DNA of 64,000 nucleotides from Muscardinus avellanarius (GCA_963383645.1 OY726559.1:122312721-122376720), one strand, 5' to 3'. Shown: positions 47,741 to 57,567, counted from the stretch's first letter. The notes: generated by a model from the letters alone, not told the origin. A program made the numbers and translations.

Positions 47741-47962
47741 TTTTTAATTTTTTTTTTTTTTTTGTAGTACTGGGATTGAACCCAGGGGCATTCTTCTACC
47801 TCCAAGCTACACTTACAGCCCTATTTTATTCCTTATTTTGAAACAAGGTCTCACTAAGTTGAGGAGGGCCTCACAAGTTGTTGAGGCTGGCCGAAACTTA
47901 TGATCCTCCTGTCTCAGCTTCCCAGCTGCTAGGATTACAGGAATGCACCACCACATCTGGCT
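47741..47962 (-). mobile_element. B1-dID SINE, minus strand
   Basis: T-run, 'gtagtactgggattgaaccc', end 'caccaccacatctggct'. Confidence 0.92.
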
Positions 47963-48014
47963 TCCTATTTAAGTTTTAATTTTTAAATATTTTAAATTTA
48001 CTTATTTACTTTTA

Positions 48015-48189
48015 TTTTTGCAGTACTGAGCTACACCCCAGCCATATTTTTTATTCCTTATTTTGAAACAGGGTCTCACTGAGTTGTGAAGGGCCTCACT
48101 AAGTAGCTGAGGCTGTCCACAAACCATGGTCTTTCTGTCTCAGCCTCCCAAATGCTGGGATTACAAGTATGCACCACCATGCCCAGCTT
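48015..48189 (-). mobile_element. B1-dID SINE, minus strand, ID part shortened
   Basis: 'tgcagtactgagctacaccc' lacks about 30 bases of the ID part; the remainder runs to 'caccaccatgcccagctta'. Confidence 0.88.
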
Positions 48190-48328
48190 ATTATTTTTTT
48201 TTTTTTGAAGCAGGGTCTCATGTTTCTGAGAGCCTTGCTATGTTACTGAGGCTGACCTCAAACCTTGCTCTTCCTGTCTTAGTCTCCCAAGCACTGGGAT
48301 TACAGATGTGTGCCTCTACACCTGGCTT
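48190..48328 (-). mobile_element. B1-dID SINE fragment, minus strand
   Basis: T-run, 'gaagcagggtctcatgtttc', end 'cctctacacctggctt'. Confidence 0.85.
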
Positions 48329-48348
48329 AACAATCTTTCTATTTCAAA

Positions 48349-48560
48349 AGCCCGGCGTGGTGGTGCAGGCTTGTAATTCCTACACTTGGGAGGTAGAGAC
48401 AGGAGAATCACGCAGGTTTGAGCCAGCCTCGCTGGCTTAAGAGACCCTATTTCCAAATAAATAATATAAAAAAGGGTCTGGGAGTGTAGCCTGGAGGTAG
48501 AAGGGTTTCCAGGAACCCCAGTACCACCAAAAAACAAAAAACAAAAAACAAATAAACAAC
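48349..48560 (+). mobile_element. B1-dID SINE, plus strand
   Basis: 'gcccggcgtggtggtgcagg' to CCAGTACCACC and an ACAAAAA-rich tail. It ends a run of five SINE pieces. Confidence 0.92.
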
Positions 48561-49262
48561 AGTTTAGTCTGTTTTCACGCAGTTTTTAAACTTGTTCCTA
48601 CCATGATATTGTGATTTCTTTCTTTGCTTTTCATTTGTTCTTTCTCCCACATTGTTCTCTTCTATGTAATTTTTGTTTTCTAGCTTCACTTTATTTTTAC
48701 CATATTCATCATAGTGATTCTTCATTATTTTCTTCCTTTTTATGTATTATTCATTTGCTTCAGTCATGTTTTTTTTATTATTTTTATTATTCTTATATCC
48801 CCCACCTTACTCTTACAAATAAAAGGCACAGACCAAAAACTCCATATCATGGAGGTAGGAATGAGTCCAAATACATGAGTGATCATGTTAATCAAAACAG
48901 ACTAAGAGGAAGCAGGGGGAAGCCTGTCAAGTGGTGTGTGCATGTAGGTCACTATCTCTATGACTTACGTTATGATATGAGACTATAACGTACCAACAAA
49001 AGTGTGTAAAAACATATTAAGCTGATCTTTTGAATAAAAGAAGCCAGACAAAATGATATAATTTATATTTTAATGTATATAAAAATTAAAAACCAAGAAA
49101 GCTAAATTGTAGTATTTATAGATACAAATTTTATGTAGTCAAGTATAAAAAAAGACTCACAATTACCAAAGTAGACCCTGAAGATTTTACAAAAATGCTA
49201 TTAGAACTAATAAGAAAAATTAGCAGTTACAGGATACAAAACGAACCCCCACAAAACCAGTT
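48561..49262. other. unique AT-rich sequence
   Basis: The frame at 48611-48988 is open but shows no domain and I do not call it a gene. 49040-49250 has an L1-like A-rich character without a firm match. Confidence 0.4.
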
Positions 49263-49470
49263 GGGGCCAAGTGCAGTATGCTTGTAATTCCAGTACTTGG
49301 AAGGCAGAGACAGGAGAATCTCAGGTTTTCAGCCAGTTTCAGCAATTTAGCCAGGCCTTCTGCAACTTCATGAGACCCTTTTTCAAAACTAAACATAGGA
49401 CCAGATTATAGCTCATAGGTAGAACATTCCTTTCTGGGTTCTAGTTTCAATCCCCAGTACCAGATGTGTG
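49263..49470 (+). mobile_element. B1-dID SINE, plus strand, diverged
   Basis: 'ccaagtgcagtatgcttgta', linker, ID part 'cagattatagctcataggta', end 'caatccccagtaccag'. Confidence 0.87.
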
Positions 49471-49478
49471 TAAATGCG

Positions 49479-49480
<2 letters not shown>

Positions 49481-49528
<48 letters not shown>
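49481..49528. repeat. (CA)n microsatellite at a SINE tail
   Basis: About 23 CA units just past the SINE end. Confidence 0.97.
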
Positions 49529-49756
49529 AAACAAAGCCATTTGAGTTTCTGTACATTAACAATTAAAAATTCAAAGGAAATCAATAAAATAATTTAATTT
49601 ACATTGAAAAGAATACAATGCTAAGAAATAAACTTAACCAAGGAGGTGAAAATCTTGTATACTAGAAATTTTTATAAAATATTGCTGAAAGAAATTAAAG
49701 AAAATGCAAATAAATAGAAAGACATCTGTCTGTGTTCATGAGTTAGAAGAGTTAAT

Positions 49757-49946
49757 TTTTTTTTTTTTTTTGGTGGTACTGGGGATGGAACCCTTCTGCC
49801 TCTGGGCTACACTCCCAGAACTATTTTTTATATTTTATTTTGAAACGGGGTCTCTTAAGCCAGCGAGGCTGGCTTCAAACCTGCGTGATCCTTCTGTCTC
49901 TGCCTCCCAAGCATGGGGATTACAAGCATGCACCACCACGCCTGGC
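49757..49946 (-). mobile_element. B1-dID SINE, minus strand
   Basis: T-run, 'ggtggtactggggatggaac', end 'caccaccacgcctggc'. Duplication aagagttaat at 49747-49756 and 49947-49956. Confidence 0.95.
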
Positions 49947-50108
49947 AAGAGTTAATATTTTAAGATGGAAATATTACATAAAACAATCTATAGATTCATT
50001 GTAATGTCTATCAAAATTCCAACGGTGTTTTTGGAAATATAGAAGAATCCATCCTAAAATTCATATGGACTCCAAGGGAACCTGAATAGCCAGAAATAAA
50101 CATGGGGA

Positions 50109-50124
50109 CACATGTTCAATTTTT
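50109..50124 (+). repeat. left target-site duplication of the half-L1
   Basis: cacatgttcaattttt, repeated exactly at 53133-53148. The right copy is followed by ga, so the cleaved site reads TTTTT/GA, acceptable for L1 endonuclease in this orientation. Confidence 0.9.
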
Positions 50125-50189
50125 TTTGGGGGGGGGGTTTCATCAGAATTTCTCAAATGAAAATGGCTTTCTTTCTTCTTTTTTTAAAT

Positions 50190-50560
50190 TTTATTTATTT
50201 ATTTTATTGGTGCACTGTATTCATATATCATAATGGGATAAAAATAATACTTTTGTAGACATACATGCACACATGGCCCAGTTAGCTCCTACCCGATCCC
50301 CACCCCGTTCCCTCCCCATCCCTCCTTCCCATGCTTGGCTTAGTGGTTGACATCTTGTATTATAGCAATTTATCCAATATTAACGTTGATATTCTCACAT
50401 AAGAGTTTCATTTGTCTGATACCAAGCTTTTGATGACTTAAAGATAACATTTCAATATTTCTTTTTGCTTTTTTTCTTACCAGAGAATATTTCTTTCTTT
50501 TTCTTTTTTAAGGTGAAACTATCATATATTTATTTATTTATTTATTTTTCACAAAAAATC
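50190..50560 (-). terminator. 3' UTR of the half-L1
   Basis: Minus-strand 3' UTR with several overlapping aataaa signals in an AATA-rich end (50182-50205) and a purine-rich stretch at 50285-50345, as in L1 3' UTRs nearby. A second AATA-rich tract lies at 50525-50550. Confidence 0.7.
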
Positions 50561-50564
50561 TATC

Positions 50565-51240
50565 CTAATATGGAATATGGACTCTAGATACCCAAAACGA
50601 TCTCGAAGAAGAACAAAGCTAGAAGATGTATATTTGCTGATTTCAAACCATATAAAGCTACAATAATTGAAACAGTGTAGTACTGTTCTAAAGGCAGATA
50701 TATAAACCATTGGAGTTAAATAAAAGCCTAGAGATACATTCTTCCCTATATTGTCAAGTTATTTTTGACAAGGTTTCCACGAACATTTGGTGGAGGAAAT
50801 AATTATCTTTTAACTAAATATTGTTGAAAAATAATAATTACATGAAAAAGAATAAAATTGGACCCTTACCTAACACCATATACAAATATTAACTCAAAAT
50901 AGATAAAAGATCTAAATATAAATCTTAAGATTATAAACTTTTAGAAGAAAATCTGGGTTATAAAACCTCACAACATTGAAATTGGCAGTGATTTCTTGGA
51001 TATGATTTCAATGGCACATGCAACAAAAGGGTAAACAAACTCCCTAAAAATAAAAAAAAATTGTATATCCAAAGACAATGTAGACAGAGTTAAAAGTTAC
51101 TGATAGAATGGGATAAAATATTTCCAAATGCTATATCTGAAGGTATATTAGTATTCCAACTAGAAATCCTAAAAATTAGCAACAATAAAAGCAAACAATA
51201 CAATTTAGAGATAGGTAAAAGACTAACATAAATAATGAAT
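50565..51240 (+). mobile_element. inverted old L1 ORF2 fragment inside the half-L1
   Basis: In plus-strand translation the pieces follow ORF2p from the segment after FIW(R/T) through the FDK-like 'tttttgacaaggtttccacg' to the region before WAN. Stops are frequent. Both ends lie inside ORF2, so it is not an ordinary truncated insertion. It overlaps in content with the surrounding old L1, so it is a separate copy, not a displaced part of it. Confidence 0.75.
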
Positions 51241-51258
51241 CTCCACAGATAACCAATC

Positions 51259-52221
51259 TTATTTGTCTGTTGGATGGAAAATCTTGTTTCTCTGGTTCTG
51301 GTGTGAGTTACCTATTTCTTCTTTGTAGTTAATCTCTTTAAGTATTTTCTCTAGTGCTGGTTTTGAAGACATAAATTCCTTCAGTTTCTGTTTGTCGTGG
51401 AAGTTTCTTATTTCCCCATCTAATTTGGTAGAAAGTTTTGCTGGGTAGGAAATTTTTGGCTGGAAGTTGTTTTCTTTCAGAGTTTGGAATATGTTACTCC
51501 AAGCCCTTCTGGCTCTCATGACTTGGTTTGGGAAGTCTGGAGTGATTCTAATTGGTTTGCCTCTGAATGTCACTTGGCCCTTTGTTTTTGTTGCCTTTAA
51601 GATTCTCTGCTTGTCTTCCACATTGGTCATTTTGACAATTATGTGGTGTGGGGATCCTTTTCTCTGATCCTCTCTAAAGGAAGTTCTATAAGTTTCCTGG
51701 ACCTGTGTATTGACCTCTTGCTCTATGTTTGGAAAATTTTCTGCTATTATTTCTTTAAAGATATTACTTATCCCTTTGGTTTCACCTTCTTTTCCCTCTT
51801 CTATTCCAATTATTCTTAGGTTAGCTCTCTTAAAATGGGCCCATATTTCTTCAATGTCAGATTCCTGCTGTTGGAGGTTTTTTTCTAAATTAGAAACTAT
51901 GCATTCATTTTTTGAATGATCTTCTTCTAAGATCAAGATTCTATTCTCCATGTGGTCTAATCGGTTGTTTGTACTTTGAATTGAGGCCTTTACTTCATTA
52001 ATTGCATCCTTTATCTCTTTTTGACTCTCTCTGAATTCTTTTTGAAACACCACTATTATTTCTACAGTTATTTTCCTGATTTGATCTTCTAGAAATCTCT
52101 GAATTTCTGTTTTATCGGGTTCTGATGTTGTGGGGTTGTGGGCATTCATTGCTCCACTGTTATTCCTCTTTCCCATGATTTTGAAAGTTTGTGCCTTCTC
52201 TGGGTTCTTCCCTTGGGTCAC
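51259..52221 (-). CDS. L1-type ORF1 protein of the half-L1, intact
   Basis: 320 aa with the full ORF1p plan: basic N-terminus, coiled coil about 45-135 (DQIRKITVEIIVVFQKEF, NNRLDHMENRILILEED, NLEKNLQQQ), RRM-type domain (ANLRIIGIEEGKEG) and C-terminal domain (FRGKPIRITPDFPNQVMRARRAW, NFQPKISYPAKL, FHDKQKLKEFM). It is clearly diverged from the ORF1 of the full-length L1 at 39662. The start may be the first Met or the Met at residue 16 (MGKRNN), which better matches other ORF1 N-termini. That the frame is fully open while the adjacent inverted ORF2 piece is full of stops shows the two have different ages. Expected role: RNA binding; it would need another L1's ORF2p to move. Confidence 0.92.
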   Translation of the reverse strand: MTQGKNPEKAQTFKIMGKRNNSGAMNAHNPTTSEPDKTEIQRFLEDQIRKITVEIIVVFQKEFRESQKEIKDAINEVKASIQSTNNRLDHMENRILILEEDHSKNECIVSNLEKNLQQQESDIEEIWAHFKRANLRIIGIEEGKEGETKGISNIFKEIIAENFPNIEQEVNTQVQETYRTSFREDQRKGSPHHIIVKMTNVEDKQRILKATKTKGQVTFRGKPIRITPDFPNQVMRARRAWSNIFQTLKENNFQPKISYPAKLSTKLDGEIRNFHDKQKLKEFMSSKPALEKILKEINYKEEIGNSHQNQRNKIFHPTDK

Positions 52222-53132
52222 TATGACTTCACTTAAGGTGCTCTGGATCTTGAGTCTGTGATATCTCAGTTACCACTACTCCTTTAATGGGTTGTATCGC
52301 AGAGTCTCAGACCCTGGGAGTCAATCTAGGCTGCTTTAGACCATGGGGTGGTGCCAGGTTGGGCGTTCTCCTATGGTGTGATATCTCTGCCACTGCCACT
52401 CCCCCACTGGGTCAAGTCCTTGGGAGTGCAGTACTGGGATTTCTCCTCAGGGCCTGCAGTTTGACTCACTGTTGTTGAGTGCGCAGATGTAGCTGTAGTG
52501 AACTCGGTGAATTCGCTGCTGCTGCCGCCTGTGGCAATATGGTGCTGCTGTCATGCCCTCGGCCGTGAGGCTGGCGTATTTCTTTTCTGGTTTTGAGCTC
52601 CGCTCTGAGTCCCTGCAAGGTGTGCTGGGCCCAGACCCTAGGAGCTTTAGATGCTCCCTGCGCCGAGAAATCTGCCGAATTCCTCCTGGCTGATCTGCAG
52701 CGGCTCACCTCGGCTCGCTGACCGCTGCTCCTCTCTAGAGCCTGGTGGGCTGTTGAGTGCGTTGGTCTGTAGCCGTCCGGTGAACTCACCCTTGCCGCCG
52801 GCAGTAAGGCACTGCTGCCGCATCCTCGGGCATGAGGCCGGCATATCTCCTCTGTAGCTCTGGGCTCTGTTCTGAGTCCCCCTCCTCTCTGGGGCCTGGT
52901 GCTGCAAGAAAAGATGGCGCCGGCGCCATTCCGCACCGTGGCTCCAGCTGCAGCACTGCAGTCTTGTTTCTTTTTGGTGTCTCGTTTTTCCAGCCCTCTT
53001 TTTCTCTGTCCCCTGTAATTACATTTTTTGTTTCTCTGCTGATGGTGTTTTATGGCTATGAAAGGCACTGATTTTGTGGTAATAGAGATTAGTTGTTAGC
53101 AGGGCTCGTAAGCCCCGCTTTCCTCCGTCTCC
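52222..53132 (-). promoter_or_regulatory. GC-rich 5' UTR of the half-L1 with two monomers
   Basis: CpG-rich. Two related units can be aligned by eye: about 52476-52615 and 52752-52885 (shared: gttgagtgcg, catgccctcgg/catcctcgggcat, tgaggc(t/c)ggc(g/a)tat, gctc(c/t)g(c/t)tctgagtccc). The phrase cctctcta/gg-gcctggtg recurs at 52730 and 52884. A palindromic gatggcgccggcgccatt at 52913-52930 includes YY1-like ATGGCG on both strands. No monomer is shared with the 5' UTR of the young L1. Confidence 0.7.
52466..53068 (-). other. 200-aa open frame in the half-L1 5' UTR, sense strand
   Basis: An Arg/Ala/Ser-rich frame of 200 codons upstream of ORF1 and on the same strand. Two internal stretches resemble each other because of the monomers: TEPRATEEICRPHARGCGSS and AELKTRKEIRQPHGRGHDSS. 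No known domain. It may simply be an open frame allowed by high GC content; a second possibility is an upstream ORF that lowers or tunes ORF1 translation. Confidence 0.35.
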
Positions 53133-53309
53133 CACATGTTCAATTTTTGACAAGGGTGCCAAGATCATTCAGAGGGTACAGTCTTTACAACAAATGGTGC
53201 TAGATTTGATAATGCTTTTTTGGAAGTGACACCAAAATCATAGACAACTAAGTAAAAATAAACAAATTAGGGTATTTTTAAAAATTTCTTTGTATCAAAG
53301 ACACAGTCG

Positions 53310-53505
53310 AGCTGAGCATGGTAGTACACACTTGTAACCCCAGCGTTTGAGAGACTGAGACAGGAGGATCATGATTCCTGGCCAGCCTCAGCTACTTAGT
53401 GAGTTTGCAAAATAAAGAATGAAAAATGTGCTGGGTGTGTTACTTGGAGGTAGAATGGTCCTGGGTTCCATCCCCAGTACTGCAAAAACAAAACAAAACA
53501 AAAAA
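53310..53505 (+). mobile_element. B1-dID SINE, plus strand
   Basis: 'gctgagcatggtagtacaca', 'ggtgtgttacttggaggtag', end 'ccatccccagtactgc', CAAAA tail. Confidence 0.88.
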
Positions 53506-54190
53506 GCACAAACAATGGAGAAAAAGGCAAACTAGGAAATGGGAGAAAACATTTTAAATCATGTGTTTGTTATATGATTAGTATCCAGAATATGTAAAGA
53601 ATTTCTACAATTCAACAACAAAAGAAGCAATTAAAAGATGGGCAAAGACTTAAATATCTTCTTTGAATCTTATCCAGAGAAGACATATGAATGGTCAATA
53701 AACATGTGAGAAGATGGTCATCATCACAAAACATTAGGAAAAATAAAAATCAAAACTACTAGATACCATCTCACATCCATTAGGATGACAGCTATAAAAA
53801 AGAAAAACAAAAAAATTATTGGTAAGAATATGGAGAAATATAAACACTTGTACACCCTTACTGAGAATGTAAAATGTTATAATTGCTATGGAAAGCAGTA
53901 TAACAGCTCCTAAAAAATTAAAAATAGAGTTAACAAATGATCTAGAAGTTTCACTTCTGAGTGCATACTCCAAATAATTGAAAGCTGAGTCTTAAAGAAA
54001 TATTTGTACATCTATGTTCATAGCAACTTTATTGACAATAGCCAAAAGGTAGAACTCAAGTATCCATCAATGGAAGACATAAGCAAAATTATATATGTAT
54101 TAGTACATATATTATATACATTATATATGAACATGATACATGAACATTATTCATCCTTAAAGAAGAATGAAATTTTGACATATGAGATTT

Positions 54191-54232
54191 GTGCTGCGAT
54201 TACAGGCATGTGTGCCACTATGCCCAACTTCC
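54191..54232 (-). mobile_element. B1-like head scrap, minus strand
   Basis: 'gattacaggcatgtgtgcca' and 'ctatgcccaac' only. Confidence 0.6.
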
Positions 54233-54293
54233 TTTACTATAATTTTAATAGTACTTTGGAGGAAGTGAGGTAAAGTATGAATTTAAAACATAG

Positions 54294-54515
54294 TAGCCAG
54301 GCATGGTAGAGCACGCTTGTAATTCCAGCGCTTTGGAGGCTGAGACAGGGGGATTGCACAGGTTTGAAGCCAGCCTCAGCTACTTAGTGAGGTTCTCAGC
54401 AACTTAGTGAGACCCTGTTTCCAAATCAAGTATAAAATAGGTCTAGGAGTATAGCCCAGAGGTAGAAAAACCCCTGGGTTCCACACCCAGTACCACCCAA
54501 AAATAAAAAGTAAAA
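54294..54515 (+). mobile_element. B1-dID SINE, plus strand
   Basis: 'gccaggcatggtagagcacg', linker 'ccaaatcaagtataaaatag', end 'acacccagtaccaccc'. Confidence 0.93.
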
Positions 54516-54540
54516 TGTGGTAAAATTTTGCATTTGCCTA

Positions 54541-54986
54541 GGTCTCCATCAACAGATGAATGGATTGCAAAATTTATGGAAAATACACACAATGGAATTC
54601 TACTAAGCTATAAAGAAGAACAAAGTCACGTCATTCATATGAAGATGGAAAGACCTGCAGAACTTTATGTTAAGTGAGATCAGCCAAGCACAGATAGAAA
54701 AGGGACATATGTTTCCTCTAATATGCCCAAACTAGGGAGTATTAGAAATACCATAGAGACTCCAGATAATGGAGGGGAAACATAAACAAAGCTAGAATGG
54801 AAGGATAGGAGGGGAAGAAGGCTGAGGTTGATTAATGGAGGAGCTACATCCGAATATGTGTAAAGGTGCGAATGTAGCATGGTTAACCTGGACATTCAAT
54901 GTTGGGAGTAGGTAAGGGGGACTAGGACGGGGAGAAGGCACCAAGCACAGTCTGAATATACGCCATTTTCAATGATCCACATAAAA
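54541..54986 (+). mobile_element. 5'-truncated L1 of the young 3' UTR lineage, plus strand
   Basis: Starts in ORF2 C-terminus (ccatcaacagatgaatggat) and follows the 3' UTR of the full-length L1 (cctctaatatgcccaaacta; catggttaacctggacat; gaaggcaccaagcaca) to an A-poor end. Diverged but the same lineage. Confidence 0.9.
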
Positions 54987-54989
54987 ATA

Positions 54990-55063
54990 TGCCTTTTTTT
55001 TTTTTTTGCAGTACTGGGGATTGAACCCAAGGGCATTCTACCTCCAATCTACATCCCCAGGCT
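54990..55063 (-). mobile_element. ID-tail SINE fragment, minus strand
   Basis: T-run, 'gcagtactggggattgaacc', 'ctccaatctacatccccagg'. Confidence 0.85.
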
Positions 55064-55067
55064 TAAT

Positions 55068-56150
55068 TTTTTTTATTATTTTTTAAGATTTTGTATTGGT
55101 TCATTACAGTCATACATCTTAATGGAGTACAAGATGGTGGAGACATACATGCATACACCACCCAATAAGCCCTTATTCCATTCCCACCCCATTCCCATCC
55201 CCTCCCTCCTTCTCGTGTTTGGCTTAGTGATTTATATGTTTGTTAAAGTACATAATATGCTTTAGAGAATTTCCTTTTTCCACTTTCCATCTCTTTAGTT
55301 AGGTCACCTTATTTGCTCATCTATAGTATCTCCTTCTTCATCTAGAGTTCCTCCTATGACCCATTTTATCCCTAGCTTCCACATGTTAGGGAGAACATTC
55401 AATTTCTTATTTTTTGTGACTGACTAATCTCACTTAGCATAATGTCCTCAAGTTCCATCCATTTACCTGTAAATGATGTAATTGTGTACTTCGTTATGGC
55501 TGAGTAAAATTACATTTTGTTCATATCCCACAGTTTTGTAATCCATTTATCTGTTGATGGCTGGTTCCATAGTGGTTAATGTGCAATGGTAGCAATGGTG
55601 AATTGTGCAGCTATGAACATAGATATACATGCATTAGTTTGGTAATTTTATTTCCATTCTTTTGGGTAGATATCTAGAAGTGGTATTGCTGGATCATATG
55701 GTAAGTTCATTCTCATTCTTCTGAGGATCCTCTATACTGTTTTCCAAAGTAGTTACACTAATTTGCAATCCCACCAACACTGTAGTAGAGTTCCCACTTC
55801 TCCACATTCTCACCAGCATTTTTTGTTGTTTGTGGCAATCTCAGGGTAGTTTTAATTTGCATCTCTCTAATTGCTAATGATGTTAAGCATTTTTTCATAC
55901 ATTTATGGCCATTTGAATTTATTCCTTTGTGAAGTGTCTATTTAGTTCACTTGCCCATTTTTTTATTGGGTTATTTGTTTTTAGTGCTGAGTTTCTTGAG
56001 TTCTCTGTATATTCTAGATATTAGTCCTTTATAGAAGGAGTAGTTGGCAAAAATCATCTCTTCATTCTGTTGGCTCTCGATTGAGGTTCTTGATAGTTTC
56101 CTTTGCTGTATAGAAGCTCTTTAGTTTCATGCAATCTCATGTATTGATTC
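55068..56150 (-). mobile_element. 5'-truncated L1 3' end, minus strand, older lineage
   Basis: Antisense 3' UTR (attggttcattacagtcata; tctccttcttcatctagagt) followed by antisense ORF2 C-terminus (ggtattgctggatcatatgg; ccatttttttattgggttat) to 'ttcatgcaatctcatgtatt'. Stops in all frames. Confidence 0.92.
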
Positions 56151-57498
56151 ACCAATCCCAATACCTCCAGGACCAATACCCAATTTGAAAAACAATAACC
56201 TTCCTATGTTCAGTTACTGTCATGCAAAAGATCTTGCAATTTATACATACTCATTATACTACTCAGTTTCATTTCCATTAAATATTGGAATTGGGCTCCA
56301 TTATTTTCTTTCCACAAGTTTAGTTCAATATCAGCTTATATTACTATATAGCACAATCCAAACTATAGGTTTAGAAAGAACTGTGGAGCTCAGGTTACCT
56401 GGGTAAAGGGAAAGGTGTGAAAACTGGTAGAGAGATGGTTCTCACTAGTTTTATTGAGCACATCTCTAAATCTGTGTTATTGATTGTAAATAGGTTATGC
56501 CACTTAATATTTGTGAAAACCCTATGAGGTATATATTGTCATTTTCTGTTTTATAAATTAATAAAAAAGAGGCTTGAGAGCTTTGGTAACATTTTCAAGA
56601 TTAGCTAAATTATATGATATTAGGAAACTTTGAAAAACTCAGCTGCTGTGTCTGCTCTGACTTTGTCTTCTGTTCTACTTGGGGTGGTCAGCTCTGAGTT
56701 AATGAAACTTGACTATAACCAGAGAGAAGTCAGAAATCAGCCTTTAACTGAGGTAATAATATATTATTGCCCATTTCATTTCATCATGTACCTTTTTCCA
56801 GTTGCTACAGCAAAGTTACTTCTCTAAATAGAATAAATCTACACTTTGCCAAGAGGAAACAGGATTTACTCTCAACAGTTTGGCCTTGGTTCCTACAATA
56901 ATAGTGACAGAGGATAAACAGATTCAAATGCTGTCACTATAAATGTAGGAACCAAATATTTGTGGTTTAAAAATAAAGCATCACAAACTAAGTGATGGTT
57001 ACATTAAAGTTTATTCTTGCTACAAATGACAAAATAACAAAAGAAAATAATGATGATGGGTGAGTTTGCATCAATTCAGACTTTGTGCTTACTTATTCAT
57101 GAATGCTACAAGGATTTCCCCCAACTCATAAAAAATTTATAAGAATGCAGAAGGAACATACTGAAAAGTTTTTAAATATTTAGTAATTGAATGGCAAGTT
57201 TTCAAATTATGATGGAAAATTAAAGTCATCTTTCTTGTTCAATGTAATAAGCCTACATTAGAATTTTGAAGTAGTTTGTTGCTTAGAAGAGATCCTGTTT
57301 ATGTCCTTAGAATTTACTTTCCTTCTATAAGAATACAAAAATGTGAATATAATTCTAGATCTATATAAAGAAAACCTTTGCTATATTGTCACTTTCTCCA
57401 GTCTCTTCATCTCAAGCTGACCTATTAGCCTTTCTTTAATCTTGCTTATTATAAGAAGTACCTGATTATTTAGCTGGAAGCTCCTTAAGGATAGTTCA
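56151..57498. other. unique sequence with a MIR
   Basis: A MIR-like core at 56512-56610 (ccctatgaggtatatattgt...gaggcttgagag). No exon is recognised. The 56630-56827 frame lacks domains. Confidence 0.45.
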
Positions 57499-57567
57499 AA
57501 ATAAAGAATAAAAAATAGGGCAGGGGTTTGGAGGTAGAGTGCCCCTGAGTTCAATCCTCAGTACTCA
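57499..57567 (+). mobile_element. SINE 3' part (linker and ID), plus strand
   Basis: 'aaataaagaataaaaaatag' and 'gaggtagagtgcccctgagt', then an A-run that passes into GAAA repeats. Confidence 0.8.

Larger units (their letters stand above)
50125..53132 (-). mobile_element. half-L1 (HAL1-like) composite element, minus strand
   Basis: About 3.0 kb, flanked by a 16-bp target-site duplication. Minus-strand order: GC-rich 5' UTR (53132-52222), ORF1 (52221-51259), about 680 bp of old L1 ORF2 in inverted orientation (roughly 51240-50565), then 3' UTR (50560-50190) with an end matching the older L1 lineage ('tgcaccaataaaat' on the minus strand), A-rich tail, and a final C-run and A-run at the duplication. 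No ORF2 in sense orientation exists. HAL1 elements (ORF1-only L1 derivatives) are a known class in mammals; the inverted ORF2 segment is not part of the class as I know it. Confidence 0.8.
49553..54190 (+). mobile_element. old L1 ORF2 3' half, plus strand, interrupted
   Basis: Plus-strand ORF2 remnants at 49553-49756 (RT end), 49947-50124 (approach to the FDKG region, with an internal deletion relative to other L1s), 53133-53310 (CSIFDKGA continues after the half-L1), 53506-54190 (C-terminal part). Many stops. Interrupted by SINEs and by the half-L1 at 50125-53132. Confidence 0.85.

Noticed and set aside
4648..49528. CRISPR-like array
   Set aside because: Regular repeats here are microsatellites or dispersed SINEs; there are no spacer-repeat units.
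50565..51240. Twin-priming (5' inversion) of one L1 as the cause of the inverted ORF2 piece
   Set aside because: Twin priming inverts the 5' end of an insertion, whereas here the 5' UTR and ORF1 are in normal orientation and the inverted piece is internal and far more decayed.
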